Part shown: positions 6,662 to 9,585 of the stretch, one piece after another
How the letters are laid out: each line of letters starts with the position of its first letter
Numbering within the stretch: the stretch's first letter is position 1
Notes under the pieces: generated by a model
Told to the model about the DNA's origin: nothing
Databases searched by the model: none
Seen by the model: only the letters and a program-made list of their open reading frames with translations
Assembly: GCA_022545645.1 (NCBI GenBank)
Contig: JACZQQ010000089.1
Coordinates: forward strand, 1 to 9,585
Direction of reading: 5' to 3'
DNA length: 9,585 bases
Origin: Acidobacteriota bacterium
Lineage (GTDB): Bacteria > Acidobacteriota > UBA6911 > RPQK01 > JADFOI01
Position numbers and translations under genes: made by a program

Positions 6662-7620
6662 GGCGACTCGAGTGATCTGGATTGGACCAGATTCACCGCC
6701 TGTGAGCAAAGATCTTCCAGGTTGGCCGCGGGCGGAGTCGCACCCTCAAAAAACAAGCGATCGCAAAGTTCCAAAACGGTTTCCACCTGTGATGCGAATT
6801 CCGGATCGGTGCTCCCCAGCAACTCCTCTCGAACTTCTTCAGGGGTCAGTGCCTGCGACAAAAAGTCATAGCGGTATTGCAGGTAACGGCGTACCACCTT
6901 GGAGACCTCAAGATAAGGATCTCGATCTTGGCCTTCTGAAAGTCCCTTTTGCTGCACCTGGCGAAGAGAATGCAGGGTCTCCTCCCGCAATCGATCCAGT
7001 CGATCGGGCTGCTCATCTTGCTTCTGCCTGGTGTAGCGAACTCCGACAATGGTGGACCCAGCCACCACCAGAAGCAGCACACCTGCAGAGAGAACCGGCA
7101 GAATCAGATTGCTCCTGGGGAAAGGCACCAATCGGACGGGATCGCGCAGGCGGTCCCCTTCCCCCAAAAGTGTCGATTGCAACTGAATCCGCTGGGACGG
7201 CACCCTCAAAACCCTGGCTGGAATATCCTGCTGGGTACCGGCCTGAGACAGCGACCCGCTGGGATAGTAAAACAAGTTCAAGGAGGGGATCTCCATAACT
7301 CCCGGCGGCTCGTAACAGACCAGGGTGAGAACAAGATCCAGGAGCGTTTCCTCTCCCACAACCTTCTGGTCGATCCGAAATTCGACCAGTTCGAATGGAC
7401 GAACAACCAGCCTTTCTTCGAACTCCTGGGTCACGAAGGAAAATTCGTTGCTGTGTCGAACCGAGATTCTGTACTCAAAAACATCTCCCACGTAGATCGC
7501 CGTCTTGCTGAGCAGGGTCACCAGATCAATGGGGGAAGAAGGCTCTTCCTCCTCACTTTGGGGTGCCCCCCAACCCAGGCTAAAAAATAGACACAAGAAC
7601 GGAATCCAAACGTATCTCAT
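6658..7620 (-). CDS. BatD-like secreted/membrane-anchored protein
   Basis: A 320-residue protein with a signal peptide (about 1-18, hydrophobic core FLCLFFSLGWG), a beta-rich periplasmic part (about 30-165), one membrane segment (about 171-194), and a charged helical cytoplasmic tail. Residues such as YVGDVFEYRISV (43-54) and the closing EIPSLNLFYYPSG suggest one immunoglobulin-like beta domain of the BatD kind. The tail has VVRRYLQYRYDFLSQALTPEEVREEL (242-267), matching the LTPEE signature of the cytoplasmic ends of BatD and DUF4381 proteins. At 320 residues it is much shorter than full BatD proteins, which usually have several beta domains. It overlaps both neighbours by ATGA, and GGAGAAGG (7633-7626) lies five bases before its ATG. 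It probably links the periplasm to the MoxR/VWA apparatus. Family placement rests on layout and position more than on sequence identity. Confidence 0.75.
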   Translation of the reverse strand: MRYVWIPFLCLFFSLGWGAPQSEEEEPSSPIDLVTLLSKTAIYVGDVFEYRISVRHSNEFSFVTQEFEERLVVRPFELVEFRIDQKVVGEETLLDLVLTLVCYEPPGVMEIPSLNLFYYPSGSLSQAGTQQDIPARVLRVPSQRIQLQSTLLGEGDRLRDPVRLVPFPRSNLILPVLSAGVLLLVVAGSTIVGVRYTRQKQDEQPDRLDRLREETLHSLRQVQQKGLSEGQDRDPYLEVSKVVRRYLQYRYDFLSQALTPEEVREELLGSTDPEFASQVETVLELCDRLFFEGATPPAANLEDLCSQAVNLVQSRSLESP

Positions 7621-8525
7621 GAAAGCCTTCTCCGTCGAAGGAAATGTTCCAGTAAGCGATCGACAAAATTCTCATCCCCCGCGTCGATCCAGAGAGAATC
7701 GAGATTCATCGAATAGAACATGGAGGTCAAGCTCTCCTTTCGGCGCTCGATCTCCCGCTGGTACTTGTTCACATTCTCTTTGGACCAGTAGGACATCCGG
7801 CGGTGACCACTCTCGGAATCCTCGATCAAGTGCAAACCCGGGAGCTGTGGAATGGCTCGTTCTAGAGGATCCTCAATCACCACCGGTATCAAATCGTGGT
7901 GCCGGGCCAGATAACCCATCTGCGGGTTTTCAAACATCTGCTCAAGAGAGATGAAATCACTCAAAAAGAAAATGAGTGAGGTTCCCTTGATTCTCTTCCG
8001 CAAGGTTTCGGCAATGTCGTCAAACCGGGTGAGGCGGCGGGAAGAACGAGAGCGAGGAATGAGACGAAGGATATCCCAGGTCACCACTCGACTCTGCCTG
8101 GGTGCCAGACAAGACTCCACCTGGTCGGAGAAGCTGAGAAAACCCACTTTCATGTGCAGTTGAGAAGCTGAAAATCCCAGCACCGCCGCGACCTCTGTCA
8201 TGACTTCCGACTTGCTGCGTTGGCCCGATCCAAAAAACATGGAGGAGGAGAGGTCGCAGACCAACCAGACATTGACCTCTTTTTCGGCCACAAACTGCTT
8301 CACATAAGGATACTGGAATCGCGCAGTGACGTTGCAGTCGATGCGCCGATAGTCATCCCCCCGCTGATATTTCTTATGTTCGCGAAACTCAAATCCCGTT
8401 CCCTTCAGAGAACTCTCGTATTCTCCTAGAATATGGGCCTGAATCCGTTTTCTGGTGTAGATCTCGACGAACTGCAACCGCTCCAGAAGCTCATCCGAGC
8501 TCTTTAGCTTTTCCTGGCTATTCAT
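7617..8525 (-). CDS. DUF58 domain protein
   Basis: A 302-residue cytoplasmic protein of the DUF58 family, a VWA-like fold that nearly always sits beside MoxR ATPases. Family marks are GTGFEFREHKKYQRGDDYRRID (42-63), NVTARF, PYVKQF (73-78), and the VWA-like metal motif CDLSSSM with Asp91, Ser93 and Ser95, followed by FGSG. FFLSDFIS (186-193) fits the strand and acidic residue of the second half. In the usual RRIDWN motif the tryptophan is replaced by Cys64. No membrane segment is seen, unlike many larger DUF58 proteins. The gene overlaps the MoxR gene end and shares an ATGA with the BatD-like gene. The start is uncertain: ATG 8525, ATG 8537, or GTG 8552/TTG 8558 after a GGAGGG (8568-8563). The conserved part begins after all of these. 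Confidence 0.88.
   Translation of the reverse strand: MNSQEKLKSSDELLERLQFVEIYTRKRIQAHILGEYESSLKGTGFEFREHKKYQRGDDYRRIDCNVTARFQYPYVKQFVAEKEVNVWLVCDLSSSMFFGSGQRSKSEVMTEVAAVLGFSASQLHMKVGFLSFSDQVESCLAPRQSRVVTWDILRLIPRSRSSRRLTRFDDIAETLRKRIKGTSLIFFLSDFISLEQMFENPQMGYLARHHDLIPVVIEDPLERAIPQLPGLHLIEDSESGHRRMSYWSKENVNKYQREIERRKESLTSMFYSMNLDSLWIDAGDENFVDRLLEHFLRRRRLS
7626..7633 (-). promoter_or_regulatory. Ribosome binding site of the BatD-like gene
   Basis: GGAGAAGG on the minus strand, five bases before the ATG at 7620 and inside the end of the DUF58 gene, supports that start and an independent initiation site within the overlap. Confidence 0.7.
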
Positions 8526-9546
8526 AGAGAGCAACATGTCTGAGCATCTCACTAACAATTTGCCCTCCACTGACACCCTGGGTTTCCGCCCTTATGGTGC
8601 GGATGATGCGATGTTGGAGAGCTTCCACGGCGATCGCTTTCACATCTTTGGGCAAAACGTAGTCCCGTCCGGCCATGAAAGCATGAGTGCGAGCCAGGGC
8701 CAGGACATGCTGGAGAGCGCGCGGTGAAATCCCGTGAAGCACCATCTCCCGCACCACGGCCGGGACCTGGTCCTCTTCCCCGCGGGTCATTCTGCCCAAT
8801 CGGACAATGTATCGATGCACCTGCGTCTCCACCGAAACCTGGCTGGTGAGACTCTGGATCTGACTCACTTCCTGGGGAGTGATCACGGGAAGAATCTCCT
8901 GTTCCACCAGCCGCATTTGAAGAATCTTCTCTTCATCTTCCGGGCTCGGGTAGGGGACTACAATTTTCATGGAAAAGCGGTCCAATTGGGCCTCCGGCAA
9001 GACATACACTCCTTCCTGCTCCAGTGGATTCTGGGTGGCCAGCACCCAGAAAGGCTCGGGCAGACCAAAGGTTTCTTCAGATATCGTTACCTGGCGCTCC
9101 TGCATGGCTTCCAGAAGGGCACTCTGAGTCTTGGGAGTACCCCGATTGATTTCATCGGCCAGAACAATGTGAGCAAAGATGGGGCCCTTCTCGGTGGTGA
9201 AGGTGGCGGAGGAGGTCTCATAGACCCGTGTCCCGATAATATCTCCCGGTAACAGGTCGGGGGTGAACTGGATCCTTTGAAACTGGGCATCAATCGCCCG
9301 GGCTATGGCAGTGACCGCCAGGGTCTTGGCCAGGCCCGGAACCCCTTCCAAAAGCACATGTCCACATCCGGCCTTCTCTCCGTCGCCGCCTTTGAATGAA
9401 TAGGGAATCTTGGAAAACAGCGCAATCAGAAGCTTGTCGATCAGACCGGATTGCCCGATGATCACTCGCCCAATAGTCTCGTGAATGGCCGCGATCTGAG
9501 CTTCCGCTCCTTCCCTGGTGAGAACCACTTCTTGTTCCACTTTCAC
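8518..9546 (-). CDS. MoxR family AAA+ ATPase
   Basis: A 342-residue cytoplasmic AAA+ ATPase of the MoxR family, thought to act as a chaperone-like hexamer that matures or activates complexes together with VWA proteins. Motifs in order: IIGQ (29-32), HVLLEG then Walker A GVPGLAKT (68-75), the RIQFTPDLLPGDIIGT block (91-106), Walker B VLADEINR (128-135), SALLEAMQERQVT, sensor 1 ATQNP with Asn173, EAQLDRF with the likely arginine finger Arg190, and sensor 2 SPRA with Arg276. The C-terminal lid follows to 342. The GTG start has GAGG seven bases upstream, and an in-frame TGA at 9558-9556 closes the frame before it. It is the first gene visible in the operon; DUF58, BatD-like and VWA genes follow with overlapping ends. 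The operon promoter lies beyond or near the window edge and is not seen. Confidence 0.95.
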   Translation of the reverse strand: MKVEQEVVLTREGAEAQIAAIHETIGRVIIGQSGLIDKLLIALFSKIPYSFKGGDGEKAGCGHVLLEGVPGLAKTLAVTAIARAIDAQFQRIQFTPDLLPGDIIGTRVYETSSATFTTEKGPIFAHIVLADEINRGTPKTQSALLEAMQERQVTISEETFGLPEPFWVLATQNPLEQEGVYVLPEAQLDRFSMKIVVPYPSPEDEEKILQMRLVEQEILPVITPQEVSQIQSLTSQVSVETQVHRYIVRLGRMTRGEEDQVPAVVREMVLHGISPRALQHVLALARTHAFMAGRDYVLPKDVKAIAVEALQHRIIRTIRAETQGVSGGQIVSEMLRHVALYE

Positions 9547-9585
9547 CCTAAAACCTCAGCGTCAAGACCAGCAGTTGGGAAAAAA

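Noticed and set aside
5570..6871. A long plus-strand open frame (433 codons) opposite the VWA gene
   Set aside because: Its translation is rich in Gln, Arg and His with no domain likeness, while the minus strand encodes a complete VWA protein. It is a frame shadow.
6949..7590. A plus-strand open frame opposite the BatD-like gene
   Set aside because: Low-complexity translation without motifs; the minus strand has a signal peptide, a membrane segment and coupled overlaps.

Overview
The window reads as bacterial chromosome from a Gram-negative-type organism of moderate to fairly high GC. Supporting signs are Shine-Dalgarno sites, overlapping genes, a tRNA-His gene with encoded CCA, and a MoxR/VWA operon encoding envelope proteins. 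No gene fixes the phylum. A degenerate 7-bp repeat beside the tRNA reminds me of intergenic heptads in some Desulfobacterota genomes, but that is a weak hint. I see no insertion sequence, phage gene, CRISPR array or plasmid gene, and no gene-free stretch longer than about 175 bases.

Left part (43-3934, + strand): three genes in one direction. They are an FMN-binding flavodoxin-fold protein of the NADPH-dependent FMN reductase type, a ThDP-dependent enzyme of the FAD-free acetolactate synthase type, and an NAD(P)+-dependent aldehyde dehydrogenase. The last two overlap by an ATGA, so they are probably translated together. No acetolactate synthase regulatory subunit (IlvN type) and no acetolactate decarboxylase is present. 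The group looks like a small catabolic module in which a 2-oxo acid or C-C bond substrate is processed by the ThDP enzyme and an aldehyde is oxidised. The substrates cannot be read from sequence.

Middle (3935-5602): a tRNA-His(GTG) gene on the minus strand with a recognisable promoter, then a divergent gene on the plus strand for a HAL2/SAL1-like 3'(2'),5'-bisphosphate nucleotidase (PAP phosphatase). Between them is a short run of degenerate TGGAACC-like heptads. The nucleotidase gene meets a small conserved hypothetical gene tail to tail; both end in CAC TGA.

Right part (5681-9546, minus strand): a compact operon in the order MoxR AAA+ ATPase, DUF58 protein, short BatD-like membrane protein, and BatA-like VWA membrane protein. 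Every junction overlaps, by 4 bases at two of them. In characterised relatives MoxR ATPases work with VWA partners in assembling or activating protein or metal complexes at or near the membrane. Here the client is unknown, and the second VWA gene and TPR gene of full Bat operons are not seen downstream. The 97-residue hypothetical gene follows on the same strand after a possible hairpin.

Nothing here is clearly a wholly new system. The items most worth a second look are the ThDP enzyme/aldehyde dehydrogenase pair, with lysine at a substrate-specificity position, and the heptad repeat.
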